In this document: piece after piece, positions 12,911 to 20,040 of the stretch
Numbering within the stretch: the first letter of the stretch is position 1
Layout: every line of letters starts with the position of its first letter
Assembly: GCF_030826625.1 (NCBI RefSeq)
Contig: NZ_JAPJNQ010000030.1
Span: 1-24,729 of the forward strand
Source of the DNA: Corynebacterium sp.
GTDB lineage: Bacteria > Actinomycetota > Actinomycetes > Mycobacteriales > Mycobacteriaceae
Direction of reading: 5' to 3'
DNA: 24,729 nt
Made by a program: the position numbers and the translations under genes
Notes under the pieces: generated by a model
What the model was told of the DNA's origin: nothing
Database searches by the model: none
Seen by the model: the letters and a program-made list of their open reading frames with translations, nothing else

Positions 12911-14773
12911 GGACTTCGCCAGGTTTCGAGGCTGGTCGACGTCGTAGCCTTTCGCCTCTGCAACCGCGCAAGCAAAGATCTGCAGTGGAACCGTCGCCAA
13001 CAACGGCTGCATCAGTGTCGGCGACTGCGGGGTGCGGATGATGTAGTTGGCGTAATCTTCCACTGCGGTATCGCCTTCTTCGGCGATGACGATGGTGACG
13101 GCGCCGCGTGCGCGGATTTCCTGAATATTGGACACCACCTTGGAATGCAGCACATCGCGGCCGCGTGGAGATGGCACGATGACGAACACCGGCTGGCCTT
13201 CTTCCACCAACGCAATCGGCCCGTGCTTAAGCTCACCAGCAGCAAAGCCTTCCGAGTGCAGGTATGCGATCTCTTTGAGCTTCAGTGCACCTTCCAGAGC
13301 AACCGGGAAGCCCACGTGTCGTCCCAAGAAGAGCACGGTGCGGGCATCCTGCATCTTCTCCGCGATGGTTTTAATATCATCTTCACTGTCGATAACCTGC
13401 TGGATCTTCTCCGGCATCTGGCGCAGTTCACCGAGCACGGCGTGGACCTCATCGGAGAACATGTTGCCGCGCAATTGTGCCAGGTAAAGCCCAAACAGGT
13501 AGGTCGCGGCAATCTTGGCAAGGAAAGCCTTAGTCGAAGCGACCGCAATTTCTGGGCCAGCGTGGGTATACAGCGCGGCATCGGATTCACGGGGAATCGA
13601 CGAGCCCCGCGTATTCGAGATCGCGATGACCTTAGCGCCTTGCTGGCGGGCGTGGCGAACAGCCATGAGCGTATCCATGGTTTCGCCGGACTGCGACAAT
13701 GCCACCACCAGAGTCTTTTCATTCACAATCGGGTCACGGTAGCGGAACTCGTGCGCCAGCTCGACCTCGGTGGGGATGCGACACCAGTGCTCAATGGCAT
13801 AGCGAGCCACATGCCCGGCATAGGCGGCAGTGCCACAGGCAATCACGATGATCTTATCGACCGATTTCAGAATAGCTTCGTCGATGCGCACTTCGTCGAG
13901 CGAGAGGTGGCCATTCTCGTCGAAACGCCCCATCAAAGTATCGCGGACCGCAGCAGGCTGATCGTGAATTTCTTTGTCCATGAAGGATGCAAAACCACCC
14001 TTTTCGGCGGATTCTGCGTCCCACTCAACCTTGAATTCACGCGGTTCGACGGGGTTGCCATCGTAGTCTGTGATCGTGATTTCATCGGCGGTTACGGTCA
14101 CCACCTGGTCGTTATCAATGATGACTGCGTCTTTGGAGTAATCAATAAAGCCAGAGACATCCGAGCCAAGGAAATTTTCGCCTTCACCGCGGCCGATCAA
14201 CAGTGGCGAGTCACGGCGAGCAGCAACGATGCGATCGGGCTGGTCGACGTGCATGGCTAGCAGGGTGAAAGCGCCTTTAAAACGACTCGCTGTCAAACGC
14301 ATCGCGGTGGCTAGGTCACCGTCGACTGCTGGATCGTTGGCGAAAACATCAGCAAGCAAGGCACCAGCAACTTCAGTATCCGTGTCAGAGACGAAGTTGT
14401 AGCCTTTATCTTTAAGCTCGCGCTTGATCTCGGCGAAGTTTTCGATGATGCCGTTGTGCACGACAGCCACCTTGCCGTTACCGACGACATGCGGATGCGC
14501 GTTGACATCACTCGGTCCACCGTGCGTTGCCCAACGCGTGTGCCCGATGCCCAGCACCGAGTTCGGCAGCGGGCGTTTTTTCAGTTCAGCTTCCAGGGAG
14601 GCAACCTTGCCAGCCTTTTTACGCCACGTGATTTCGCCATCGGCATAAACCGCAACACCAGCGGAATCATAGCCGCGGTATTCCAGGCGCGATAGCCCTT
14701 CCAATACCACGTCAAGAGCGTAAAAGCCACGGTCAGCGCCGGGGTGTCCCACATATCCAACGATTCCACACAT
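12896..14773 (-). CDS. glmS: Glutamine-fructose-6-phosphate aminotransferase (isomerising)
   Basis: Makes glucosamine-6-phosphate from fructose-6-phosphate and glutamine, the first step to UDP-GlcNAc. 625 residues, normal length. The N-terminal amidohydrolase has Cys2 as nucleophile (MCGIVGYVG), with LSRLEYRGYDSAGVAV, GHTRWATHG and VVHNGIIENF. Two SIS domains follow (~300-440, IACGTAAYAGHVARYAIE, SQSGETMDTL; ~475-610, FLGRHVGFPVALEGALKLKE, AGELKHGPIALVEEG). The C-terminus ends NLAKSVTVE. There is no ribosome site, but a TAGTAT box ends 7 nt before the ATG, so the mRNA is probably leaderless. No glmS ribozyme is seen. It stands alone, divergent from the 14998 hydrolase. Confidence 0.97.
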   Translation of the reverse strand: MCGIVGYVGHPGADRGFYALDVVLEGLSRLEYRGYDSAGVAVYADGEITWRKKAGKVASLEAELKKRPLPNSVLGIGHTRWATHGGPSDVNAHPHVVGNGKVAVVHNGIIENFAEIKRELKDKGYNFVSDTDTEVAGALLADVFANDPAVDGDLATAMRLTASRFKGAFTLLAMHVDQPDRIVAARRDSPLLIGRGEGENFLGSDVSGFIDYSKDAVIIDNDQVVTVTADEITITDYDGNPVEPREFKVEWDAESAEKGGFASFMDKEIHDQPAAVRDTLMGRFDENGHLSLDEVRIDEAILKSVDKIIVIACGTAAYAGHVARYAIEHWCRIPTEVELAHEFRYRDPIVNEKTLVVALSQSGETMDTLMAVRHARQQGAKVIAISNTRGSSIPRESDAALYTHAGPEIAVASTKAFLAKIAATYLFGLYLAQLRGNMFSDEVHAVLGELRQMPEKIQQVIDSEDDIKTIAEKMQDARTVLFLGRHVGFPVALEGALKLKEIAYLHSEGFAAGELKHGPIALVEEGQPVFVIVPSPRGRDVLHSKVVSNIQEIRARGAVTIVIAEEGDTAVEDYANYIIRTPQSPTLMQPLLATVPLQIFACAVAEAKGYDVDQPRNLAKSVTVE

Positions 14774-14780
14774 GAGCTGG

Positions 14781-14786
14781 ATACTA
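14781..14786 (-). promoter_or_regulatory. -10 box of a leaderless glmS promoter
   Basis: TAGTAT on the minus strand, 7 nt (CCAGCTC), then the glmS ATG. No Shine-Dalgarno fits in between. Confidence 0.5.
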
Positions 14787-14868
14787 CATTATTAGGCAAA
14801 ATCTTGAGCAGTCGGTAAACAGCATTTAATAGCCGGGGCTTGCTGTGCGACGGACTAGCCAGCTCGGT

Positions 14869-14928
14869 GGCGAGGGCGATGGCGAGAGCAGTGGCAAGGG
14901 CGGTACCGAGCGCAGTGGCGTCGAGATA
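14869..14928. repeat. Degenerate 12-bp tandem repeats between glmS and the hydrolase gene
   Basis: Five adjacent 12-mers: GGCGAGGGCGAT, GGCGAGAGCAGT, GGCAAGGGCGGT, ACCGAGCGCAGT, GGCGTCGAGATA. A four-codon unit, so the plus frame that leads into the hydrolase remains open and encodes Gly/Glu/Ser-rich filler upstream of the likely start. Confidence 0.75.
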
Positions 14929-14984
14929 GAGAAATTACCGCGAGTTCTGGCAACGGTGAACCACCGAGAACAAGCGCAATACAT

Positions 14985-14990
14985 TAGGCT
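14985..14990 (+). promoter_or_regulatory. -10 box of a leaderless hydrolase promoter
   Basis: TAGGCT, 7 nt (ATTCTGT), then GTG 14998. This decides the start: no ribosome site precedes this GTG or the upstream in-frame codons. Confidence 0.5.
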
Positions 14991-14997
14991 ATTCTGT

Positions 14998-15837
14998 GTG
15001 AGTCTTAAGAAGCACCTAGCAAACTTGTCCAAGCGTGGCCCGCACCGTGTGCTGGTTGGCGATTTAGATTATGCCGGCCTGCCCGGCAAGATCTATGCCC
15101 CGGCTGAAGGCAATTCTTTGCCCGCAGTGGCTTTTGGGCACGATTGGCGCATGCCGCTCAAGCATTATCGTCACACCCTGCGCCATTTAGCTAGCTGGGG
15201 AATCGTAGTAGCGGCACCAGAGACTGAAATCGGAGTCTGGCCAGACCACCGCGATTTTGCTTCAGATTTAGAAACCTCGCTGCAGATCGCCGCTGGTGTA
15301 AAACTCGGCCAGGGCAATATCACGGTCAGCCCGAATAAACTTGGTGTGATCGGCCACGGAATGGGCGGTGGTGCTGCCGTGTTGGCTGCTTTAGAAAACG
15401 AAAAGGTGCAGTGCGTTGCCGCACTTTATCCGGCACAGACTTCCCCTTCATCGCAAGTAGCCGCCAAACACATCGAGAAACCAGGTTTGATTATTGGGCC
15501 AGAAAAATCTGATGTTTTCTCCGCGGGCAACCCACCAGAGCTGGCAAAAAATTGGAAGGGTCCCGTCTGCTACCGCGCGGTGGATAACGGCAAGCAGGCA
15601 ACATTCACTGAAGACACTTTACGAAAGTTTTTCCTGGGCATCGGCGTCGGTAAGGCCTCAGCGTTAGAAACTGCGCGTGGACTGTTAACGGGCTTTTTGT
15701 TGCACCAGCTCAATGGCGATAAACAGTACGCCGATTTTTCAGACCCAGAAGCCGAGGGCAAAGGATTCGTCAGCGCCACCGGCGACGAGCTCGACGAGCA
15801 ACAAAAGCCTTCCGGCCTGCTCGGTAAGCTTTCCTAA
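14998..15837 (+). CDS. Alpha/beta-hydrolase-like protein lacking the nucleophile serine
   Basis: 279 residues of dienelactone-hydrolase/chlorophyllase type: YAPAEGNSLPAVAFGHDWRM (~34-52, oxyanion strand), YRHTLRHLASWGIVVAAPET (~57-76), and the nucleophile elbow NKLGVIGHGMGGGAAVLAAL. Family enzymes have GHSMGG at the elbow; here residue 121 is Gly, so no serine is available. Later DVFSAGNPPEL and AVDNGKQATFT may hold other active-site loops, but no clean Asp/His pair can be assigned. It may be a pseudo-enzyme or binding protein. The position and length match Rv3438 of M. tuberculosis, next to glmS. GTG 14998 is preferred to upstream in-frame codons (from 14845) because of the leaderless promoter and the repeat-derived extension. 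Confidence 0.85.
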   Translation: MSLKKHLANLSKRGPHRVLVGDLDYAGLPGKIYAPAEGNSLPAVAFGHDWRMPLKHYRHTLRHLASWGIVVAAPETEIGVWPDHRDFASDLETSLQIAAGVKLGQGNITVSPNKLGVIGHGMGGGAAVLAALENEKVQCVAALYPAQTSPSSQVAAKHIEKPGLIIGPEKSDVFSAGNPPELAKNWKGPVCYRAVDNGKQATFTEDTLRKFFLGIGVGKASALETARGLLTGFLLHQLNGDKQYADFSDPEAEGKGFVSATGDELDEQQKPSGLLGKLS

Positions 15838-15914
15838 TCCGGTGCGCCCCGCGAGCTTAATGCCCTGACAGGCTCGCTCATAGTGGCTGTCACGGCAGTA
15901 GTTTGAGCACGGTA

Positions 15915-15936
15915 GCCCAGGCAGATTTGCCTGGGC
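15915..15936. terminator. Hairpin between converging hydrolase gene and three-gene operon
   Basis: GCCCAGGC (15915-15922) and GCCTGGGC (15929-15936) form a perfect 8-bp GC stem with a 6-nt loop. The nearest T-rich stretch is 8-14 nt beyond it on the plus strand. Two weaker helices lie just before it (GCGAGC/GCTCGC and TGACAG/CTGTCA in 15850-15895). Likely the shared end of both transcripts. Confidence 0.55.
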
Positions 15937-15943
15937 AGCGGCG

Positions 15944-16297
15944 TTATTTTACACCGCGACGCAGCACTGACTTCACTTGTCGGGTTCTGCCCGCCCGCGA
16001 GACATCGCGCAGCTGATTTATACCCGCACCTCGTTCGCCTGCACCTGCCCCGTATCTCCGGGATCGGTTTTCGTTTGCTTCGTCCTGGCGCAACTGCCGT
16101 GACGGCTGCGCGGGTTGTTGTTCTGTGGAGGCACGCCCCTGCTGATTATGCTGGCTCCCAGGTTGTTTACGCGCTTGGTGGTCTGCTTGTTTTTCGAGTT
16201 CTTGCTGGGCTTTTTCGAGTTTGCCTTCAAACTCCAGTAGTCGTTTAGCGGTGCGTTCCCGGAATTTCTCTGCGAATTGTTCGAATTCCATTACCAC
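15944..16297 (-). CDS. Small coiled-coil protein, third gene of the proline-rich operon
   Basis: 117 residues from GTG 16297, or 115 from ATG 16289-16291. The first ~45 residues are strongly helical and charged (EFEQFAEKFRERTAKRLLEF, then GKLEKAQQELEKQADHQ), likely a coiled coil. The rest is Gln/Arg/Gly-rich and probably disordered, ending RRGVK. There is no membrane segment or cysteine. AGGA lies 7 nt before the GTG, and GGGA 8 nt before the ATG, which shares one base with the upstream gene's TAA. Either way it is coupled to the proline-rich gene. I recognise no family; I do not recall a counterpart at the M. tuberculosis locus. Confidence 0.7.
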   Translation of the reverse strand: MVMEFEQFAEKFRERTAKRLLEFEGKLEKAQQELEKQADHQARKQPGSQHNQQGRASTEQQPAQPSRQLRQDEANENRSRRYGAGAGERGAGINQLRDVSRAGRTRQVKSVLRRGVK

Positions 16298-18120
16298 TGT
16301 CCCATCCTGTGAGTATTACCAGGCGCCGCTTCTTTTGGTTTAGCTCCTGGTTCTTCCTGGTTATCCGGTTTTGGTTGTTGTGCAGCAGGCTCTTGGGCAG
16401 GCGCAGGAGCCGACGGTGGGCCCTGTTCTGCCGGTGGTGCCGGTTGCGGATCAGGTTGTGGCTGTGGTGCCGCTTCCGGACCTACCTGCGCTGGGCCAGA
16501 ATGGAATTGTTTCTTGTCCACGGAATGCTCTGGCATCGGACGCTCAATAACCTCATCATCTGGCTCCGGGATTGGTTCTGACACCGGCTCAGGCTGTGGT
16601 TGTGGCGCCGGTTTTTCTTCGGGAGGACAATCAGGTTCCGGGCGCGGTTCCGGTTGTGGTTCCGGTGCAGGTGCTGGTTCTTCCGGAACTGGTGGCTGTG
16701 GCGCCTCACATTCGATCTGCTCTAAGCACTGCGTTGCAGTCTCGATGATCAACTGAGCGCCGATGACCGCCATTCCCAGCCCTGCGATCGCCATTTGGCC
16801 GATGCAGCAAATGTCGATGTCGCAATTATTCTGTACAGAGCTAGCCAGCCGTGTCGGTGGGGCTTCCGCTGGCTGTCCTTCCGGCTGGAACTCAGGCTCT
16901 GGCTGCGCTGGTTGCGTTGGCTCTGCTGGTTGCGTTGGCTCTGCTGGCTGCGTTGGCTCTGCTGGCTGCTCAACGGCTTGAGTAGGCTGAGCTTTCTGCG
17001 AAGGTTGCTCGCAAGGCTCGCGTTGCTCTCGTGGCTCACACGCTTCCGCCTCTGGTTTTTCCGCCATCGACGGAGTCGTTGTGGGACTCTCACAGACTTG
17101 AGCTTGAGCTATCTTTCCACTCAGGCCAGTTTTCATCGACGACGAAGACTGCATTTTGCCTTCTGCCTGACCTGCCGACTGTGTCGAAGCCACGGAGCCC
17201 GGTTTTGCTGGTGGCGCGGTCTCACAGTGCTTGTTCTGCACCGATTGTGCCTGTGTTTCAGCCTGTATTTGCTGGCTGTGCAACATCTGCTGCTGTTTAT
17301 TCTGTGGTTGTTCTGGCTGGGGCTGGGCTAAATGCGTATCGGTATGCATCTTTTTAGCAGAATGCTGAGCCGGTTCAGTTGACCCTCCCCCAGGCATGTC
17401 ACCGGACGGTGGGCAATCACAGTCAATCGGCGCGAGTGCATCACCACCGCCGCCGTGATCACCAGGAGCTTCCGGTTCAGTTGCAGGCGGATCCACTAAG
17501 TCTTTTTCACATAGCTGCTCACAACGCCGCAAGAATTCTTCATAGCACCCGGAAATTGCATCGTCTCGATCACCGACGACGCGCATGAATGCACTGACGG
17601 CTGGCTCGATCACCATGCTCGCTAATGTGCCGATCATGCCGCTCAAACGCATGACCGGGTGTAACCGTATTAGCCGGGTAACAATCTGCACGACTGGGAT
17701 CACTGATCCCAAAATCTCGGAAAGCCCTAATTCGGAACTATCACGAATATCATCGACCGCGTTTCCGCAATTCTGTGCGCCATCAGCGAATTCTTGGCTA
17801 GCAATCTGGTCATCTTCATGATCAGACTGGAATCGCTGCAGTAATTCTTCGATAGCGCCGCCGGCAAGCTGCATGCCCGAACCAGCCGATAACGCATCGA
17901 GCACAGTACGAAAGCCATCGCCCTTATCGCGCCGGGCACCGGCGGCTGCCGAGGACTGAGCCACCAGCTGTGCCGAATCGAGTCCATCAACTTTGCCAGC
18001 AGCCTCACGCATCGTTTCAATCACACCCGCTGGTGGTGCGTAGCTACCGCCAGAGACCACGGCTAATTCTGCTAGACACTGCTGAAAATCGTTAAGTAGT
18101 CGGTTTATTTGTATGCTCAT
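16291..18120 (-). CDS. Large Pro/Gln/Glu-rich protein of unknown function (position of Rv3439c)
   Basis: 609 residues in three parts. Residues 1-210 are helical: INRLLNDFQQCLAELAVVSG, an amphipathic/hydrophobic stretch ~130-182 (SEILGSVIPVVQIVTRLIRL, SGMIGTLASMVIEPAVSAFM), then EEFLRRCEQLCEK. Residues ~215-425 are Pro/Gln/Glu/Ser-rich and contain a PAEPTQ repeat (~382-402). Residues ~430-470 form a Cys-rich hydrophobic island (CDIDICCIGQMAIAGLGMAV ... TQCLEQIEC), followed by another Pro/Glu-rich tail. No signal peptide. The layout, helical head plus long Pro-rich tail encoded after a ~104-residue helical protein, recalls type VII secretion substrates, but no WXG or YxxxD/E export motif is evident. 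ATG overlaps the previous stop as ATGA. Position matches Rv3439c, described as Ala/Pro-rich. Confidence 0.8.
   Translation of the reverse strand: MSIQINRLLNDFQQCLAELAVVSGGSYAPPAGVIETMREAAGKVDGLDSAQLVAQSSAAAGARRDKGDGFRTVLDALSAGSGMQLAGGAIEELLQRFQSDHEDDQIASQEFADGAQNCGNAVDDIRDSSELGLSEILGSVIPVVQIVTRLIRLHPVMRLSGMIGTLASMVIEPAVSAFMRVVGDRDDAISGCYEEFLRRCEQLCEKDLVDPPATEPEAPGDHGGGGDALAPIDCDCPPSGDMPGGGSTEPAQHSAKKMHTDTHLAQPQPEQPQNKQQQMLHSQQIQAETQAQSVQNKHCETAPPAKPGSVASTQSAGQAEGKMQSSSSMKTGLSGKIAQAQVCESPTTTPSMAEKPEAEACEPREQREPCEQPSQKAQPTQAVEQPAEPTQPAEPTQPAEPTQPAQPEPEFQPEGQPAEAPPTRLASSVQNNCDIDICCIGQMAIAGLGMAVIGAQLIIETATQCLEQIECEAPQPPVPEEPAPAPEPQPEPRPEPDCPPEEKPAPQPQPEPVSEPIPEPDDEVIERPMPEHSVDKKQFHSGPAQVGPEAAPQPQPDPQPAPPAEQGPPSAPAPAQEPAAQQPKPDNQEEPGAKPKEAAPGNTHRMGQW
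16910..16963. repeat. Three 18-bp coding repeats (PAEPTQ)
   Basis: Units at 16910-16927, 16928-16945 (identical) and 16946-16963 (one change), with partial copies on both sides. On the minus strand they encode PAEPTQ in the 609-residue protein; the unit preserves frame, so copy number can vary without breaking the gene. Confidence 0.9.
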
Positions 18121-18431
18121 CGACCCTGCCCTACTTGTTGTGCACCAAATGGTCTCGCATTGTGTTCATCTTGTGCACACAAGTGATCACATTCAGCAAT
18201 TCCCGACCGTGCAGTCTGGCGGCGCCGAGTGATCCGAGCAGTGCCCTGGGCGTGTACGGCTTCTAACGCTGCGGCAATGCGCGCACCATAATGGCTAAAA
18301 CCTTGTCCTGCCGCTTGAGCCGGGTAGGCAGGCCGATCGGCCACATGGGCATCGTGGTGTGCGTCATCGGCCCGGGCTACGTGCTGGAATCTCTCGCGTA
18401 ATGCCGCATAATCGAAATCGACATTATTCAT
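18117..18431 (-). CDS. Small helical protein, first gene of the proline-rich operon (position of Rv3440c)
   Basis: 104 residues: NNVDFDYAALRERFQHVARA, a His/Asp-rich linker, then GQGFSHYGARIAAALEAVHA and an Arg-rich helix with two cysteines (AECDHLCAQDEH). The G-x-G-F ... AAALEAVHAQ pattern followed by a second helix is like EspC/WXG100-type small helical proteins, but this is only a resemblance. The start is ATG 18429-18431, with a consensus AAAGGAGG 11 nt upstream; an in-frame ATG at 18488 has no such site. Its TGA overlaps the next ATG. A long-range inverted repeat can mask the ribosome site. Length matches Rv3440c. Confidence 0.75.
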   Translation of the reverse strand: MNNVDFDYAALRERFQHVARADDAHHDAHVADRPAYPAQAAGQGFSHYGARIAAALEAVHAQGTARITRRRQTARSGIAECDHLCAQDEHNARPFGAQQVGQGR

Positions 18432-18435
18432 GAAA

Positions 18436-18559
18436 AACCGCACCTCCTTTTCCACTGACCATCCAAAAATAAGTACCGAAATACTCATTGCCTTGGACGA
18501 GATAACTGATGTTGAACGTTGTCTCGCCAGTATTGGACTGTGGGAATAAAGGTGCGGTT
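18436..18559 (-). promoter_or_regulatory. Structured leader able to mask the ribosome site of the 18431 gene
   Basis: In the minus-strand RNA the arm at 18550-18559 (AACCGCACCT) is perfectly complementary to AGGTGCGGTT at 18436-18445, which contains the 3' part of the Shine-Dalgarno AAAGGAGGT; the match extends to 16 of 20 bases (to 18455 and 18540). Between them a second hairpin, 18494-18506 with 18518-18529 (TGG-CGAGA(T)AAC, one bulge and one wobble, 11-nt loop), brings the arms together. No T run follows, so it is not a terminator of glmM. Confidence 0.55.
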
Positions 18560-18587
18560 CCGAAAAAAATATTTCTTTGGCGGAAAG

Positions 18588-19931
18588 CTAGACCGCCGAG
18601 ACCACCGCGGCTAGCTGACCAGCAACTTTGCGTGCGGTTTCTTCTTGTTCTGCTTCTACCATCACACGGAACAATTCCTCAGTTCCAGACGGTCGCAACA
18701 GCACGCGACCGCCTGTCCCCAGATCTTGTTCTGCCTTTGCAATCGCAGAGCGAACCTCATCATTGCCCATGATCGCCGCTTTATCTGAGACTGGAACGTT
18801 GATCAATACTTGTGGCAACACGGTCATGACGTCGGCAAGCTCTTTAAGGCTCTTACCGGTTTTCACCATCTGTGACATCAACAACAACCCAGTCAACGTG
18901 CCATCTCCAGTAGTGCAATGCTCTGGCAGCACGATGTGGCCGGATTGTTCGCCGCCGAGGCTGAACCCGCCCCCATTAAGCGCTTCGACGACATAGCGAT
19001 CGCCGACCTTGGTCTGAATCATCTCGATGCCCTGCTCCTGCATCGCAAGGCTCAGGCCCAGATTCGACATCACGGTAGCAACCAAAGTGTTGTGGCGCAG
19101 ATCGGAATCGTTTTTCATGCCGACGGCCAAAATTGCCATGATCTGGTCACCGTCGACGACGTTGCCTTCTGCATCAACGGCCAGGCAGCGGTCAGCATCC
19201 CCGTCGTGCGACAAAGCGAGGTCCGCACCGTATTCCCGCACGGCTGCTTGTGCCTTCTCAATGTGTGTGGATCCGCAGTCATCGTTGATGTTGTAGGCAT
19301 TGGGAGCGTTATAGATCGCATCAACGCGAGCGCCTGCCGCCGCATAGGCTTCCGGGGCAATCTTCGAAGCAGCACCATTCGCGCAGTCGACGACGACGTG
19401 CAGGCCGGTAAGATCCGTCGAGCAGACTTCCTGTAAATGCGTCAGGTAGCGTTCATGCGCATCCGGGGATTCTTCCACCACACGCCCGATGGCAGACCCT
19501 GTCGGCCCGGCTTCTTCCAGCACATTCATGCGAGCTTCAATTTCGTCTTCTACGTGATCAGGCAGCTTGCGCCCACCCGAGGAGAAAAACTTGATGCCAT
19601 TATCCGGCATTGGGTTGTGCGAAGCAGAAATCATCACGCCCATATCCGCGCCGTAGTCGTCGGTAAGAAACGCCACTGCAGGTGTGGGCAGCACGCCCAC
19701 ACGCAACACATCCACACCACGGGAAGCCATACCTGCCGCCATCGCCGCAGCGAGCATTTCTCCGGACACCCGGGGGTCACGGCCAATGATGGCGGTCGGA
19801 CGGCGGCCTTGCCGATCGCGTTGTGAAGTCAGTACTTCCGCAGCTGCTGCACCCAAACGCAGAGCCAGCGGAGCGGTAAGCACCTCATTGGCATGGCCAC
19901 GGACACCATCGGTTCCAAATAGACGAGTCAT
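18588..19931 (-). CDS. glmM: Phosphoglucosamine mutase
   Basis: Interconverts glucosamine-6-P and glucosamine-1-P, the step after GlmS on the way to UDP-GlcNAc. 447 residues, normal length. MTRLFGTDGVRG at the N-terminus; phosphoserine loop MISASHNPMPDNGIKFF with Ser104; metal loop SHDGDADRC; sugar-binding GGEQSGHIV; C-terminal phosphate site RPSGTEELFRVMVEA. The GAGGG before ATG 19931 is too close to act as a ribosome site; CATAAT ends 7 nt before the ATG, suggesting a leaderless message. The rpsI-rplM genes that precede glmM in mycobacteria are not present to the right; an MFS gene is there instead. Confidence 0.97.
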   Translation of the reverse strand: MTRLFGTDGVRGHANEVLTAPLALRLGAAAAEVLTSQRDRQGRRPTAIIGRDPRVSGEMLAAAMAAGMASRGVDVLRVGVLPTPAVAFLTDDYGADMGVMISASHNPMPDNGIKFFSSGGRKLPDHVEDEIEARMNVLEEAGPTGSAIGRVVEESPDAHERYLTHLQEVCSTDLTGLHVVVDCANGAASKIAPEAYAAAGARVDAIYNAPNAYNINDDCGSTHIEKAQAAVREYGADLALSHDGDADRCLAVDAEGNVVDGDQIMAILAVGMKNDSDLRHNTLVATVMSNLGLSLAMQEQGIEMIQTKVGDRYVVEALNGGGFSLGGEQSGHIVLPEHCTTGDGTLTGLLLMSQMVKTGKSLKELADVMTVLPQVLINVPVSDKAAIMGNDEVRSAIAKAEQDLGTGGRVLLRPSGTEELFRVMVEAEQEETARKVAGQLAAVVSAV

Positions 19932-19938
19932 GCCCTCA

Positions 19939-19944
19939 ATTATG
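19939..19944 (-). promoter_or_regulatory. -10 box of a probable leaderless glmM promoter
   Basis: CATAAT on the minus strand, then 7 nt (TGAGGGC) and the glmM ATG. One base off the TANNNT pattern at the first position. Confidence 0.4.
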
Positions 19945-20027
19945 CACCCTCACCGGATGGCACTGTCTAATATGCGCGCGTTCACCAATTCACGTCCATT
20001 ATGCGAGCCTTTCCTTTATCGCCCGAG

Positions 20028-20033
20028 TAGCCT
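20028..20033 (+). promoter_or_regulatory. -10 box of a leaderless MFS-transporter promoter
   Basis: TAGCCT, 7 nt (ATAAGCC), then ATG 20041. There is no ribosome site. It is divergent from the glmM promoter across about 85 bp. Confidence 0.45.
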
Positions 20034-20040
20034 ATAAGCC

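Noticed and set aside
13145..14260. 371-codon plus-strand frame opposite glmS
   Set aside because: Shadow of glmS codon bias; no start signal.
18432..18488. Earlier start of the 104-residue protein at ATG 18488
   Set aside because: It has only a weak AAGG 2 nt away, while ATG 18431 has a consensus AAAGGAGG; the extension overlaps the structured leader.
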